Below, in pieces: positions 48,007-59,639 of a DNA stretch of 64,000 nucleotides. A model generated the notes under the pieces. The model searched no databases. It was not told where the DNA came from and worked only from the letters and a program-made list of their open reading frames with translations. Every line of letters begins with the position of its first letter. The stretch's first letter is position 1. Both the position numbers and the translations under genes were made by a program. This stretch comes from Gaeumannomyces sp. JS-464 (Eukaryota; Ascomycota; Sordariomycetes; Magnaporthales; Magnaporthaceae), in assembly GCA_002197995.1 (NCBI GenBank), contig NGZR01000001.1, positions 9,300,001 to 9,364,000 of the forward strand. The letters are read 5' to 3'.

Positions 48007-51000
48007 TATCGGGAAGCCCAGACATTTCGATGGAGACACTTACTCTTTAGTGATGCTTAAAGAACCTTGAATTTTATTATTATTTTTTTTTTTTATCTCA
48101 ATAACAAGCACGCTACTTTTTGAACTATACAGGCTGCGACCGGCATCTTACTGTTGTTGTGCGTCGTATAATTTTTATATTTGTAAACAGTTCCAAAAAA
48201 AAAAAAAAAAAAAAGATGGTCGTTTATTATCTATTGACCCTGGAATCCTGTCGTGTGTTTTCAGAAGAAAGGCCTGCAAAATGCAAGGCTAACTAGACAT
48301 TCACCAAGCTAAAAGCTGGTATTTCCTATTTACTTTCAGGAGAGACCGCCCAACAGGTACTTACCTATTCAGGTGTATCCCAAGGTCGTGAGAGGAGGGA
48401 CAATGACGTCACAGGCCGATTCTTTGTGCGCAGCACGCCCCCTCGATGGCGATTGAGGGACGCGGTGGACTGCCTCAATATCTTTAAACTACGAGAGAGA
48501 ATACCTATAGGGTACCAGATACTTCACGTATGCTAGCTGACGGCATGCGTGGCCTATTGTCGTCTTCTCGGCCCTCCCAAGCGTAAGGCAGAGCGCATTG
48601 CATCATGTGATCGTAGTGGCGAGCGGCTGAGCGAACCTGGCTCCTGGCTCCTGCTCCCTGGCAGAGTCGCACAAGAGAGCACGGGCTTGGTGCGGATTCG
48701 GGTATTTCTGGAAGCAGACGTGGTGGTCGATCGGTGTGACGGTGCTGGGTGGGTAAAGGGACGGTGTAGGGGAAGGGAGTGGGATCCGGCCAGGGCGCAA
48801 TCCTTGCACGTCTTGACACGACTCGCTGACGGGTTTATTGGGCCACCTTCCTGGCTATGTCCGCCGCAGAGCGGAGCTTGTGGTTGGTTTTACGTAGCGC
48901 GTTTCTGTTCTGGAACAGTGGCGGAGAAGAAGCAGGCGGCGGTCGAAGTGAGGTGCCAATTGGGGAAGTATCCAGGTGTAATGCCGGCTAGCCGTGGCAA
49001 TCTACGGACGCAGGAACCAGGACTGTCGTCGTGGTCGAGCAGGGCTCATGGAGATTCTAGATGGCGTCAACTAATGACGACGAGCACAGAGCAGACCATT
49101 CAATTCACGAGCGCGGTGCAGGGGCTGCTTGGCGGGTCGGATGCAGATGGCCAATATCAGATACAAAAATGATGAAATGTCCTGTCGCATGGTGAAAACT
49201 TGCAGGATTGAAAAGAAAAAGGAAAGGAGGGGGAAAAAAGATCGACAACGACGCGATTCCGAACGCGCGCGCCCGAAGGCATTGCCTGTGATATTCTGGG
49301 AATAGCAGGGCAACGGATTAACCACTCTCCCACGTTGTCAATGGAGACTTGTTGGTAGTGAGTCAGATCCACAGTTGGGATCATATGCAAAGCTGCTAGT
49401 TCTCGGTGTCATGCACAATTCAAACCGATTGACCAGCTGGGCGTCCGACTTGATCCATCCCAACCTGTGCTTTTTCATCTCGACATCGATCAGATTAAAC
49501 GGCCGCCTACAGGGGCTTCAATGTGGGTATTGTTTGGTATCATAGGCGCTAAAAAGCGATGCCGTGGTCGCTGTTTGCTGTCGTTGGGATCAAACGCGGT
49601 CCGGATGGCCAGAAATGGCGAAATTCGCTTGGGTTCCTCGTTGCATCGCGGACACGACGACGGAGACGCCAAGGATACCTTCAGCGCATGACAGTGTGAG
49701 AACTGAACCAAACAAACACGCAGGAAAGGATGATATAACGCAGCCTGTAGACTTCCAGAATCTATCGGTACAACCAAGAAACTCGTCGATCCCAACTTCC
49801 ATGAAGAACAAAGATAGACGAAGCAATTGGCAGCCGTGGCAGCTGGGTGCTGAAGCGGTCCATCGAGAGATGCGGACCCACCTGCGCCAAACAAGAAGTG
49901 GGCCCAAAAAAAAAAACGTGCCTGCGCTCCACGAGAATGATGCGACGCTCTCGTCACGGGCTATGCTGCCTTTCAATGCTCCCAAACGGAGGCGGCTCAA
50001 AAGAACAGCAGCACCGCAGGACGGCGCACCCGGATCCCGAAGGACTAGGGTGCCGGCAGTGAGACGACCTGCCTACCTACATAAAGGGTTATTGAGCGCG
50101 CACCTCTAAACAAGCTTAGTTATGAAAAGTCCTGCCCACCGTACGATTTCGAGCCGTCGCATCTCCAACCAGGCCTTGCCTCGTTTCAGCGTCAAACGCC
50201 AAGGGTGTGTTCGATGACGGGATTGCGTGCCAGGGGCGGCTTTCCAAAACCAGGAGTTGCCCACCAATTCTTTCCTGGGCCGTTTCGTTCTTTGCTCTTT
50301 CTTTTTCTTTTGCGCCCAGACTGTGCCCGTCAATGACCTGCGCCGTCTGGTCTTGACGGTGCGGTGCAATGTATGCAATCTTGATCAATGCAAGCCCTCC
50401 ATGTCCCGTGTGCAACCAGCCGGGGAGCGTCTGCCTTCTTGCTTGCCGCTGGGAAGATCTCTGAACACTGATGCGCCAGAATTGGCAGCCGTTGAACCCA
50501 AACGCACTTGACGCCAGCAGTTGACGACGCCACGCCCGCTGGCTAGGGCTGATAGTTCTCTCATTCATGTTTGAGAAATGCGTATATGATGAACTGATTG
50601 GCGCCGTCAAACCCGTCAAAACTTTCTGCCAAACAAACACTCGCTTGCGCCAAAGAAGGGCCAAGCCTTGCTCCCCACACAGACAGGCAATCTGGGAGGT
50701 TCGGCCCACTACCCGTACATGGGAGATTAAGACTGAGATTAGGGGTGGTGGTGGGAGTGACGGCGGTCATTACAGTCGTTCGATTCCCCAGCCCAGCAAT
50801 TCTCCCAGCAGTCCCGAAGAAGAATCCCAGCCAAAAGAGGATCGGACACTCGCTGCCGGCCAACGCTCACAGGCTCAAGCAAACCCACATCCAGGACCGG
50901 TGTCCTGCGCAGAAAAATCTCAGACGAAACTCAGCAGTGGCTGGCTGCAACAGGCTTGGCCCAGCTTTCTATCTTGCAAACGGAGCCCCGCTTTGGGTCC

Positions 51001-51997
51001 ACTCCAGCGCGCTGCTTTGCCCCTTTTCAGAACGAGTCATGCACCCCCGTGTGTCGGTCTAGCCCGAATTGTGGCCACCCCACCAAAGGCCCCAGGGCCA
51101 GAAATAGGGCGCACCAATGAGGTCGCGCAGCCTGAGGCGGCCGAAACGACGTTGGGCAATGCGTCTGGATCTGCCAGGCCTGGCTGGGAACTCACGCCGA
51201 TCCACACGTGGACCCATTGCGGATCCACCCCGCGACGTCTCCCGTTGCAGAAGCCTCCGTTGCTCGCTCCAGGCCAACAATCTTGCGGCTGCCGTCCCTC
51301 CTGCGAGTCTGTTTCCGCCGCCCTGCCCTGGCCGCGCCCGGGGTACCGCTGTCGCCAGCGCTGGCCCTGTTTGTGGCGCCCAGCGATCCCGTTGGCTGCT
51401 TGCGGGCGGCCACCGCCGGCCCTCCCCGCCCCAGGGGTGTTTCCAACGGCCCTCGCGGCGCCTCCTCCATCATCCCGTCTGTTGTTGCCGCTGCTGCTTC
51501 CTGTCCCTTCGCAGAACCCTGGGCAGAAGGTTGATCTCCCACCCGCCCTGACCCTTGCGCCGGCCCCACCCTGCCATCCACACTCGCCTCACCCTGCGCT
51601 TCTCCGTCGATGGAGTCCGCGGCCTGGCGGAAAGGGTCGACGATGCGTCGATGGAGAAAGGGGCTGCCGAGGAGACAGCCAGGACTCCGTCTTGGTGCCA
51701 GTTTCCCTTTTCGCGTCCGACTCCACACCGGGGAAATCGTCCCATGATGGAGTGTATAAACCGCCTCTGCCCAGAGCAGATATTAGGGTGACAGGACATC
51801 CTTCATCATCCGTTTCTCTCTCTTCTCTCCTTCACCAACCTCCAGCAGGCCTGTCTGTTTTCTCCCACGGCAGCTTTCTCTTCGCTGTATACCTTCCTTT
51901 ATTTCCATTCTCTAGTGCCGGGCACACCTTTACCCACGCAGACGCACCCCAGACAGATTTGTTTACCTCCTTCACATTCCATTTTTAATCCATCAAA
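48007..51997. other. 4 kb intergenic region without a supported gene
   Basis: Open frames on both strands overlap and match nothing. A-runs and T-runs at 48075-48095 and 48195-48215 may belong to the 3' end of the preceding gene. The 473-codon plus frame at 50567-51988 is Pro/Ser-rich, shares its span with other long frames and runs into the promoter of the next gene, so I treat it as GC-driven chance. CT-rich leader sequence occupies about 51810-51990. Confidence 0.5.
51755..51760 (+). promoter_or_regulatory. TATA box of the gEgh16-family gene
   Basis: TATAAA about 240 bp before the ATG at 51998, followed by CT-rich sequence (TTTCTCTCTCTTCTCTCC near 51811) typical of strongly expressed fungal genes. 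A TCAAAATGG start context supports the chosen ATG. Confidence 0.6.
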
Positions 51998-53176
51998 ATG
52001 GTCTACTTCACCCGTGCCCTGGCCCTTTCGGCCCTTCTGGCGATGACCAACGCCCAGATCATCCTGATGAACGCCAAGGGCGACAGCGGCACCAGTGGGC
52101 CCCTCCAGCTCAAGAACAACGACCCCAAGGATGCCCAGATCATCAACGATGAGGAGATCAAGGCCAACATTGTCAACCAGTGCGGCGGACGCTGCTGAAC
52201 GGCAACATCGACATCGGCCAGAACACCGAGGATGCCATCGCCGCCGGCCAGGTCACCAAGGTCAAGTCGGGCGGGAAGGTTGAGGCCACCTTCAAGGTCC
52301 AGGGCAACTCCAACCCCCAGATCAAGTGTGACATGGACCTCACCAGCAACGGCAATGGTGTCAGCGGTCAGACCCCGCTCACCGTCAAGCAGGCCAACGC
52401 CGGCCAAGGCCAGGTCAAGCTTACTATCGACCTCCCGGCCGATATGAAGCTGATTGGAGGTGAGTGCATCAACACATCGGCGTCCTGGGACAATGGAACG
52501 TATATCCCCCGGTCACTAACAGTTGGATACTACAGGCTCAACCGGTGACATTGGTACCATCCGCTGCCGCAACGCCCAGAACTTCGGTAGCTGCTTCCCC
52601 ATCCAGCAGACCGACACCACCCCCAACGTCAACAAACCCGACGACATCGCGGCCGCCAACACTCTGGAGGGTGTCCTGAACCTGGTCGCCGGTAACGTCA
52701 AGGCTTTCAAGGATGTCTCCGCCGCCAGCGCCGCCGCCACCAGCGAGTCGCAGCAGGGCACCGCTGTCGTCGACGCTCTGCTCAAGCTGAACCCCCAGGT
52801 CGTCCAGAACCAGAAGCAGGCTCAGACTGCCAACGCCGTTGGTGCCGGCAAGGCCAACGGCAAGAACAACGGCAAGAACAACGGCAAGGCCAACGGCAAG
52901 GCCAACGGCAAAGCCAACGGCAAGAACAACGGCAAGAACAACGGCAAGGCCAACAGGGCGGCCAAGGCCAACGGCAAGAACAACGGTAAGGCCAACGGCA
53001 GGAACAACGCTAAGGCCAACAGGAACAACGCCAAGGCCAACAGGAACAACGCCAAGGCCAACAGGAACAACAGGCGCGAGCTTGCGAAGAGGGAGCTCCA
53101 GCTCAACAGGCGCGCCACCGCCATGGTTGCCCTCAAGTGGGCCAGGGAGGTCCTCTCCGAGGAGATCGACGCCTAA
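51998..53176 (+). CDS. gEgh16/MAS-family secreted protein with Lys/Asn repeat tail (one frameshift)
   Basis: Signal peptide MVYFTRALALSALLAMTNAQ, then ANIVNQCG, GNIDIGQNTEDAI, KCDMDLTSNGNGVSGQTPLT, and after the intron GDIGTIRCRNAQNFGSCFPI, QQTDTTPNVNKPDDIAAANT and LEGVLNLVAGN. This is the pattern of the gEgh16 (Mas) family, secreted proteins linked to appressoria and infection in plant pathogens and found widely in ascomycetes. The intron is 52460-52535 with CACTAAC as branch site. Unusual: the C-terminus (52848-53085) is a run of GKNNGKAN-type repeats followed by dibasic sites (RRELAKRE, NRR) that Kex2 could cut. The frame is lost near 52187 (TGCGGCGGACG), one base short of an open frame. 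Confidence 0.85.
52460..52535 (+). other. Intron of the gEgh16-family gene
   Basis: GTGAGT donor, CTAAC branch, TACAG acceptor, 76 bp. Joins LIGG to STGDIGT in frame. Confidence 0.85.
52848..53075 (+). repeat. Coding minisatellite (12-bp units) in the gEgh16-family gene
   Basis: Alternating units GGCAAGAACAAC and GGCAAGGCCAAC (GKNN/GKAN) repeated about 13 times, then AGGAACAACGCCAAGGCCAAC units (RNNAKAN) three times. Such repeats change copy number readily by slippage. Confidence 0.9.
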
Positions 53177-54027
53177 GCCGGTCGGGTCCCTTTTCCTCGG
53201 GCTTCCTATGTTTCCTCTGCCCTGGTACATAAGGAGCTGCTTTAGCGCCTTTGTGGCGGGCCAGAGTCAAATGTAGCCAGCCTGTGCTGGGATCCCCCTG
53301 TTCGATAGACTCTCTGGGAGGGTCGCGGCGTTCGAGTTGCTGTATATGTCTTGCCGTGGGTCACTAACGACATCCTTTTGTCGTGGATTGTGTATATCAT
53401 TTCTGTTCTTTAATGCAACTCGTGGAACCAACTTTGTCCTCCGAATCCAATGCTTTGATGTATAAGTGCAAAAGTGTGATTGGAGGCTCGAGTTCGGGGA
53501 ACTTGAGCCGAGGACAGGCTTCGGCTGTGCAACGCACAACTTGGGGTTATTCGACCTGGCATGAGCTTGGAGCAGTCTTCTGGGGGGATGATGCCTGCCG
53601 CTCGTAGGTGTGGGGGTAATCAACTGCCGATTTGTTTCGGCCCATCCCGGCATCACCCAGCCGCAGTCAGGACAGCCTCCAGCCCCAAGCGGCAATGATC
53701 CATTTTAGCCTCCCTTCTCGCGAGCGGCAACGCTGTCCCTCAAACCCCGCACGCCTAACGGCGGTCCATATTCACAAATTGAACTTGATTGCATCCCTAA
53801 ATGGGCTGCATAGGAGGGGATGAACGGTACCAAATCTCGGGGGCCAGGTGGACGTCAACCAGCGACGATTTAGGTACTGCGGGTCCGACATGGTGGGCGT
53901 CGGTTTCCTTCAAAATAGGTGTCTTGAGCAATCCCAACCCCGGCGGATATGCGAAACATGTTCACGACTCCTATAATCATCTCATCGAGCCTGACTTTTT
54001 GGAAGAATCGAAGCCGCAAAAGACAAG
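53177..54027. other. Intergenic region between gEgh16 and the small secreted protein
   Basis: 3' UTR of the preceding gene and upstream sequence of the next. No coding signal beyond short frames. Confidence 0.4.
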
Positions 54028-54880
54028 ATGAAGAGTCTGCTCGTGAAAGCTGCTGCCCTCTGCGTCGGGACGGTGTAAGTCTACCCGGAGATCCGAGCCT
54101 GCAAACCAGCATGATGTTTCCAGAACGGCGAGCCAAAAGAATCGGCTAGGGGTCCCTTCTCACATTTCCGCAAACCATGCCCATCACATCGGCAAAAAAG
54201 CAGGCTCGACGGTGGCCACGCTTCGGCCCTCCCCATAAGCGCGAGCCCCTCCCGCCCCCTCCCGCCGCGCCAGGTCAAGGGCGGCAACTGCACGGACCGG
54301 TCGCTCGCCCTCAAGACGCTGCGCGTGTTCGGCGCGACGATGACCCGGCGGCCGGGAGGGGATGCGACTGACTTCAGCTTCCGGCTCGGCAACGAGCTGA
54401 CGGGCGACAGCGAGCCGTGCGCGTCGTCCGGGGCCGGCGCCGTCGTGTCGCCGTCCGAGTGGGTCAACTGCGAGCACCCGCGCGAGTGGACGGCGCCCAG
54501 GAGCTCGTACCGCTACGACCCGGCCGCGAACGAGCTCGCGGTGCAAGGGACGTGGATCTGCAGCGACAGGGATCCGGGGAATCCGTATGTTTTATGGCCC
54601 TGGACTAGCTCTCGGGGAGAAGGGATCGGTTTCTTCGCCTTTCTCCTCCGCCTGTTCTTCTCGTACCGGCGTTGTTTTCTCGGCAAACGCTGGTCGCTTC
54701 TCTACAAAGCTAACATCTTCAACTTTTTCCTACCAAAGACTCGCCATCGACGCCTTCGGGATAGGTAGTATCCCTTTCGTCTGCCAAGAGTTGGCGGGTG
54801 CCGGTGGCGCTCACCAGTGCACCCAGGAGAGCGATGTGGAGATAGAGGTCACCGTCTCGTCGCGGCCGGCAGAAGACTGA
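54028..54880 (+). CDS. Small secreted cysteine protein, Alt a 1 (AA1)-like pattern
   Basis: Three exons give about 166 residues. Exon 1 from ATG 54028 is a signal peptide (MKSLLVKAAALCVGT). Exon 2 (54274-54584) starts VKGGNCTDRSLALKTLRVFG and includes FSFRLGNELTGDSEPC, WVNCEHPREW and LAVQGTWICSD. Exon 3 (54739-54880) reads LAIDAFGIGSIPFVCQELA, QCTQESDVEIEVTV and ends SSRPAED. Introns: 54073-54273 (GTGTAAGT donor, GCGCCAG acceptor) and 54585-54738 (GTATGT...AAAG), both leaving the frame intact. The Cys spacing and the Q-TW-C...C end resemble fungal AA1-like secreted proteins, some of which are allergens or effectors. The family call is tentative; secretion is well supported. Confidence 0.6.
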
Positions 54881-55718
54881 TCATGGCCGGGCCTGACGTG
54901 AACTCGCATGGCACTGTGGGGACGGGGAGCCACCGCTGCTATAGCACCGCTGCCGAGGGGACAGATTTGGCCGCTTTCTCTCTTTGGCCATTAGCTTTGT
55001 ATAAGTACATATGCTCCAGTGGGCGCGCACTGCGACGCCTGTGCAGTCAGGAAAACTGTGCTTCCAACCGCCACCACGTGCTCCAGGAGGCGGGTCAAGC
55101 CACGATCCATTTCCCCCAAGCGTTCTCGCCTTGACCTCCGCCAGGCACTCCAATGTCCCAATCGCTTCCCCACGTCATCCGCCCTCCTCCGCACATAGCG
55201 AGGCCCGACTGATTCATCGCCTGCCTGTCATATGTTCCTGATGCTTCGTTCACTCAAAGCTTTCGAAGCGCGTGTGGGGCGTACAGCGTCCACCGCTCCC
55301 GACATTTGCCGTCGCAGCGCGGAGACAACGCCGCCAGCTGCGCCACGGCATCTACTATCGTCTCCGCCATGCTTCCCCGCGATATCGCACAAGACCACAA
55401 AGAAGCCGGTATTTGGCTGGTTCGTCGTTAGTCCTCTGTGGGCGCTGAAAGAGAATGGACAATGAAAGCAGCCCCCACCCACATCCGCTGCCTCACCTTT
55501 GCCGAGACGACGCCTGCTTCCATCCTCGGACCCCGGTGAAAGTGCGTTGGTCGATACCTTCAACCCTTTTCTAGCGGCGTCTAGTGCGACCAACGAGACG
55601 CATGACAGCCCCTATCACACGACCCGCGCCGGCAGCTCCGGAGAATGCCACAGCCTTGAATTTTCCATATACTGCAACATTTACTTACAATAATGTTAAA
55701 AAGCAAGGCGTGAGCCGT
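54881..55718. other. Convergent intergenic region
   Basis: Lies between the 3' ends of the small secreted protein gene and the tyrosinase gene. Contains their 3' UTRs. No gene seen. Confidence 0.4.
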
Positions 55719-56807
55719 CTAGTAATCGTATTTATAACAAAGGAGCCCTCCCTGCGTATCCATCACCGCTTTAACCGGCGTATCCGGCACAAGACCATGG
55801 GTACGTAGCATAAAGTCGAGTGTGATTTGGCGGTTACCTTCGGGGTCGACGGGACCTCCAACCTGGTACAAACGACTCTTCGTGTCGGCCTGTTGCCAAC
55901 GCCACCAGTTCCGGTCAAAAAAGGCATGATGCAGAAAAAAGAGCGGGTCCTCAACAGCAGACGGAACGTCCATAATCACGCCGCCGACCCCGTCGTGCCC
56001 GTAGGCGTGCACGGCCTCGCTGCACAAAGCCATAGGCCAATATTCCGGCTCATTATGGCATTTACCAACCCAGCGCTGGTTGGAATCGCACGTTGTCGCT
56101 TCGTTTACCGCGCGCAATATGCAATGGTCCGTAAAGTTGTAACCAGGCCCGATATGCAGCACGGTGCCCGCGAACGCGCCAGATTGGACGCAGGTTCCCT
56201 CGCCGCGGGCGGTAATAGCCGGAGCCGGGCCAAGCAGTCGCCGTGCTTGAACAGGGGGCTTTTCGAAAAGCTGCCGGCGTCGAGCGTTTCGTCCCACCAC
56301 GGGATAGGACCGTTGTACCTGCATTCTTCGCGCAGAAGGGATTCAAACACGTGTAAAAAGACGGTGCCAGGGTAGGAACTGGGCGACGTGGTGAACATGC
56401 TTCGCCAGTTGCTAGTGCACCCACATCAGGTCCTCGTAGCGCGAATGCGAGCCTAAAGACCCGGTGGGCGGGCAATCCATAAGGCAGCGCGTTGCGTCCA
56501 ACAAGGCCCGCTTATCCTCCTCGTGCATTTTACGCCATTCGACCCGCACCCGCGGCTTGGTGCAATTAGCCGCAAAGGCAAAGTTTGACAGGGCGGGGAT
56601 CTTGGGTGATGCTGGCGGTGGTGGCGAGGCGGCGATGACGCTGAGCTTGGCGTCGAGCTCTTCAGGGGTTAGCAGCTTCATCCTGCCCGCCTCAAAGGGG
56701 GCCAGGCCGACGAGCTGGGGCTCGGCGGCTGCCCGTTTGCCGCTCGGCAGCGCAACTGTCGACGCTAGCAGGAGCGAGGCGCCAAGGGCGAATGCGAGGA
56801 ATCGCAT
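55719..56807 (-). pseudogene. Tyrosinase (polyphenol oxidase), two frameshifts
   Basis: Start at 56807: signal peptide MRFLAFALGASLLLASTVAL, then the CuA region (CLMDCPPTG, RYEDLMWVH; next frame SYPGTVFLHVFESLL, IPWWDET) and the CuB region (HIGPGYNFTDHC, EAVHAYGHDGVGG, DPLFFLHHAFFDRNWWRWQ). Tyrosinases use two Cu ions, each held by three His, to oxidise phenols to quinones, for example in melanin formation. About 350 residues, which fits the short secreted fungal tyrosinases without a long C-terminal propeptide. The frame shifts just after MWVH (56412; two bases lacking or one extra) and again near 56230. Every visible copper-site His is present, so indel error is as likely as decay. Confidence 0.85.
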
Positions 56808-57676
56808 CTTTATGGGGTATTAGCTTTTGACGGGGGAAGGGTTTGTTTGTTATTGCGGTCGCGTTAGCTGATGCCCTAACACTTGATGATTGGCTTGGGA
56901 TACTGTACGTGGATTGTGGTAGGAGGAGGGATGTTCGCAAATATATAACGAACACAGGAGGTACAAGAGATAGGGAAAAAAAGGTCAGAGACTAGGTGAT
57001 AGGAAAAGTTCAGGACATTGGCGAGGGTACAGGATATAGGCGAGAGTACGGAGAAATGAGAAAATACAGGAAAAGAAAAAGCCACAGGAAAATAAAAAGC
57101 TACGGGAAGACTGGAAAGACACAGGAAGGGATTGGGGCACTAGGACGCCTGTTGTTCCAGCGCAGCGTGACGGCACGATTCTTCTGTGTAAATCTCACAA
57201 CATTCTTCCTCTTCTGTCCTAGCTCTCTTAAAATCCGGTGCCATCTTCGATGCTTTCCCAGCCATGGAGTTTAAAAAGGAATCGTTAATCCATAGTTTAT
57301 AATTAAACTGGAAGAGCAGCTCGCCGCTATTACCCATTATACTTCTTCGTCGTGAACTCGTGGGAGTCGAGAGTCTTGTCGAACCACATGAGAATGGGGA
57401 TGATTTCTCACCACGGAAAAAATTGATGACCCTCGCTGTTTGTGATTTGCTCAAAGCAGGAAGAGGGCGGTTGTAAGGAGGCAGGAGTCCTGATCCAGAA
57501 AATTTGTTCGTAAGTTATTCGGGACGGGCCTTTCGTCCACTAAAAGCAGTTTAAGCCAACTTAGGCTAATCTCAGCTCGCAGTTTTTACTCTTGAAAACG
57601 AGCAGTAACATCTGATCGATTTTTAAATGATTTTGATGATTGCTATGCCGGGTCGAGAGTGCTGAAAGCAAAAGAA
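56808..57676. other. Upstream region of tyrosinase, purine-rich, no supported gene
   Basis: Contains a purine-rich stretch on the plus strand (56950-57130) with loosely repeated ACAGGA/ATAGG words. A 104-codon minus frame at 57140-57454 matches nothing and is not called. Confidence 0.4.
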
Positions 57677-58339
57677 GGGCGTGATCAATACAAAATGGTT
57701 TTTTTTAGTTTTTTAACACCCCGGCCGGTTTTTTGGATAAGCGAGGATCGTCACAAGGGGCCCTATAATAAAAAATGTACCTTTATAAATAGATTTTTTC
57801 TATTTTTAATCCCTGGCAGTGGTTTGCAAAGGAATTTCCCTTTTAGGAGGTGGCGAAAAAAAAAGAATTTATTATTATCTGGCCCTATTTGCACGCACCA
57901 AGCCCTTATGCCCGGCCTTTTATACGTGCCCGGCCTTTTACATATGCCCGGCCTTCCCTGGGGAAGCCCTCCCTGGGGAAGCCCTCCCTAGGGAAGCCCT
58001 CCCTGGGGAAGCCCTCCCTAGGGAAGCCCTCCCTAGGGAAGCCCTCCTTGGGGGGCCCTTTTTAGGGCTCGAAATTTTTCCAAGTCAAATTTTTTCGAAA
58101 AGCGGGAGGGTGGCCGGCTTTATATATTCAACGGGTGGCAAAGGAGGTGGCAAAAGAGGTGGCACCGGCAGTGGGAGGTGGCCAGGGGACGCGATTCGTT
58201 GGCCTGCGAAAAGATACTTCTAGCGGGTTTTCCAGAAGATCTTCACAAGGGTTCGCACCGGATCCGCAAACCGGGTTTTCAGCGGTTTTTAAAAATAGTA
58301 TGGTAAAAACTAAAAAACCGGTTTGTATTGATCACGCCC
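57677..58339. mobile_element. Candidate MITE with about 35-bp terminal inverted repeats
   Basis: The left end GGGCGTGATCAATACAAA (57677-57694) is exactly repeated in inverted form at the right end (58322-58339). Similarity extends inward through GGTTTTTT and AGTTTTT. GAA flanks both ends (57674-57676 and 58340-58342), a possible 3-bp target duplication. The interior holds no transposase but has two tandem arrays. This fits a non-autonomous DNA transposon; the mobilising superfamily is unknown. Confidence 0.65.
57898..58050. repeat. Tandem arrays inside the candidate MITE
   Basis: First, three loose units with TGCCCGGCCTTTTA (about 57908-57953). Then seven 15-bp units of the type CTGGGGAAGCCCTCC / CTAGGGAAGCCCTCC (about 57957-58050). 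In one frame the 15-bp unit spells the pentapeptide LGKPS, which is probably incidental. Confidence 0.85.
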
Positions 58340-58406
58340 GAAGGCGCTGATAAAAACCACAAGCGGACATCAAACTTTTGAGCCAGATGGATGGTGGATC
58401 TATCCG

Positions 58407-59151
58407 TTGCCCTTGCTCTCTAGTGCGATGTTTATTCTCCTAGACATGATTCCGATGATCCTGATGCGGGATGAATGGCCGATCATCCAACGCGCGAAAG
58501 ACGTTACCACCAGTTGTATGATTGGCGTAATGCATGGGGCCGTTGATAGCGGTTTCATGGTTCAGTCGTGCCATGGATTGAATCATTTCATCTTGAACAC
58601 CTCTCCGGACGTGCTCTCGGGATACACGGGCATAGACAGGAATCTGTAGGGCGTTCCCCTACGACACCGCACATATCTGGCCCTTATGCAGCTGTATTTA
58701 GATTTAGGCGGCCATGCTGACGAAGCTTCGTACTTCGACAAGTGGCTTGACTTTGAGGATGCGGAGATGGTGGGAAACGCGCTCCTGATGTCTCTTGAAG
58801 CGCTGACAAGACGTTAAGCCGAGGAGGGCATCGGCAGGCTTGTTGAGACGGAGTTGGTAATGCGTCTGCGGGCCGGGGTGGGCCCCTATGCCATCATCGA
58901 CGAGCACCTGGGAATTGAATTCCCAGCACGACAATAAGCACGCGGGCTGCGGAGACCCGGGCGCCGAGGTCGTCTGGAAGAAAGCATTGGAGGCATGCAG
59001 GTACAGCTACCACGAGGTGGTGGCCGTGTCGGAACAGAAGCTGAAGGACCACCAGGCCGGCCGTGGCCGAAGCAGTGTGGCCGACAGCGTGGATGCGGGC
59101 GGCCGGGGTTGGGCCGGGGGGAATGAAGCGGCTGAAGGTCAGGGTGTATGA
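58407..59151 (+). pseudogene. Decayed gene of unknown function
   Basis: One plus-strand frame from 58407 to 58935 reads like protein through two stops (TAG at about 58647, TAA at about 58815). It has MFILLDMIPMILMRDEWPII, MHGAVDSGFMVQSCHGLNHF, HADEASYFDKWLDFEDAEMV and AGVGPYAIIDEHLGIEF. It then appears to continue in another frame (VVWKKALEACRYSYHEVVAV, to about 59090). I recognise no family. Codon-like quality without a start, plus stops and a frameshift, suggests a pseudogene fragment. Its left end is only about 70 bp from the candidate MITE. Confidence 0.45.
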
Positions 59152-59639
59152 GGAGTAAGTGCGATGGCGGCGAAGTTGGAGGTGGGATTTAATTGGCTAA
59201 ACTCGTTGGAGGGGGCCCACTAGTGACAAAGTGGCTTCCCTTCGGCACGGATTTGGGCTGAGCGGCTGAGACTAGATATTCCGGCTTTCACCCACCCTGT
59301 TTCGCTGAGGGAAGCATGTGTGCAGTTTCCCATATAAGCAGGGCGTAACATGTGGCACTCTGCGTGCTTGGCATGTAGCCTGACCACCTCTGGGCCATTA
59401 TGCCATGTCACCTGGGAGGCTTTACCCCTCCTCCCAGCCCATCCTTCCCACGAGACTATTCATTTTTTGAAAACACCGTAATTTATTGATTTCCGCTTTT
59501 GCTTAGCTCGTTTGACCAGCCCAGGTGCGCAACCGCTTTAAACAGCTCACTGCCGTCCGCAGAATTCACTCTCCCCCCACCACCTCTTTCTTTCATTCTT
59601 GGTCATTCCAGAACTGCAAAACTGCCGCTCTTGAAAGCC

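Noticed and set aside
48549..49172. 207-codon plus-strand frame after the GPI protein
   Set aside because: No recognisable motif, no intron signals and overlapping frames on the other strand.
50567..51988. 473-codon plus-strand open frame
   Set aside because: Pro/Ser-rich, overlapped by long frames on both strands, no domain, and it ends in the CT-rich leader of the gEgh16 gene. GC-rich promoter DNA explains it.
57140..57454. 104-codon minus-strand frame
   Set aside because: No family resemblance and unremarkable composition; could be a small gene but nothing supports it.
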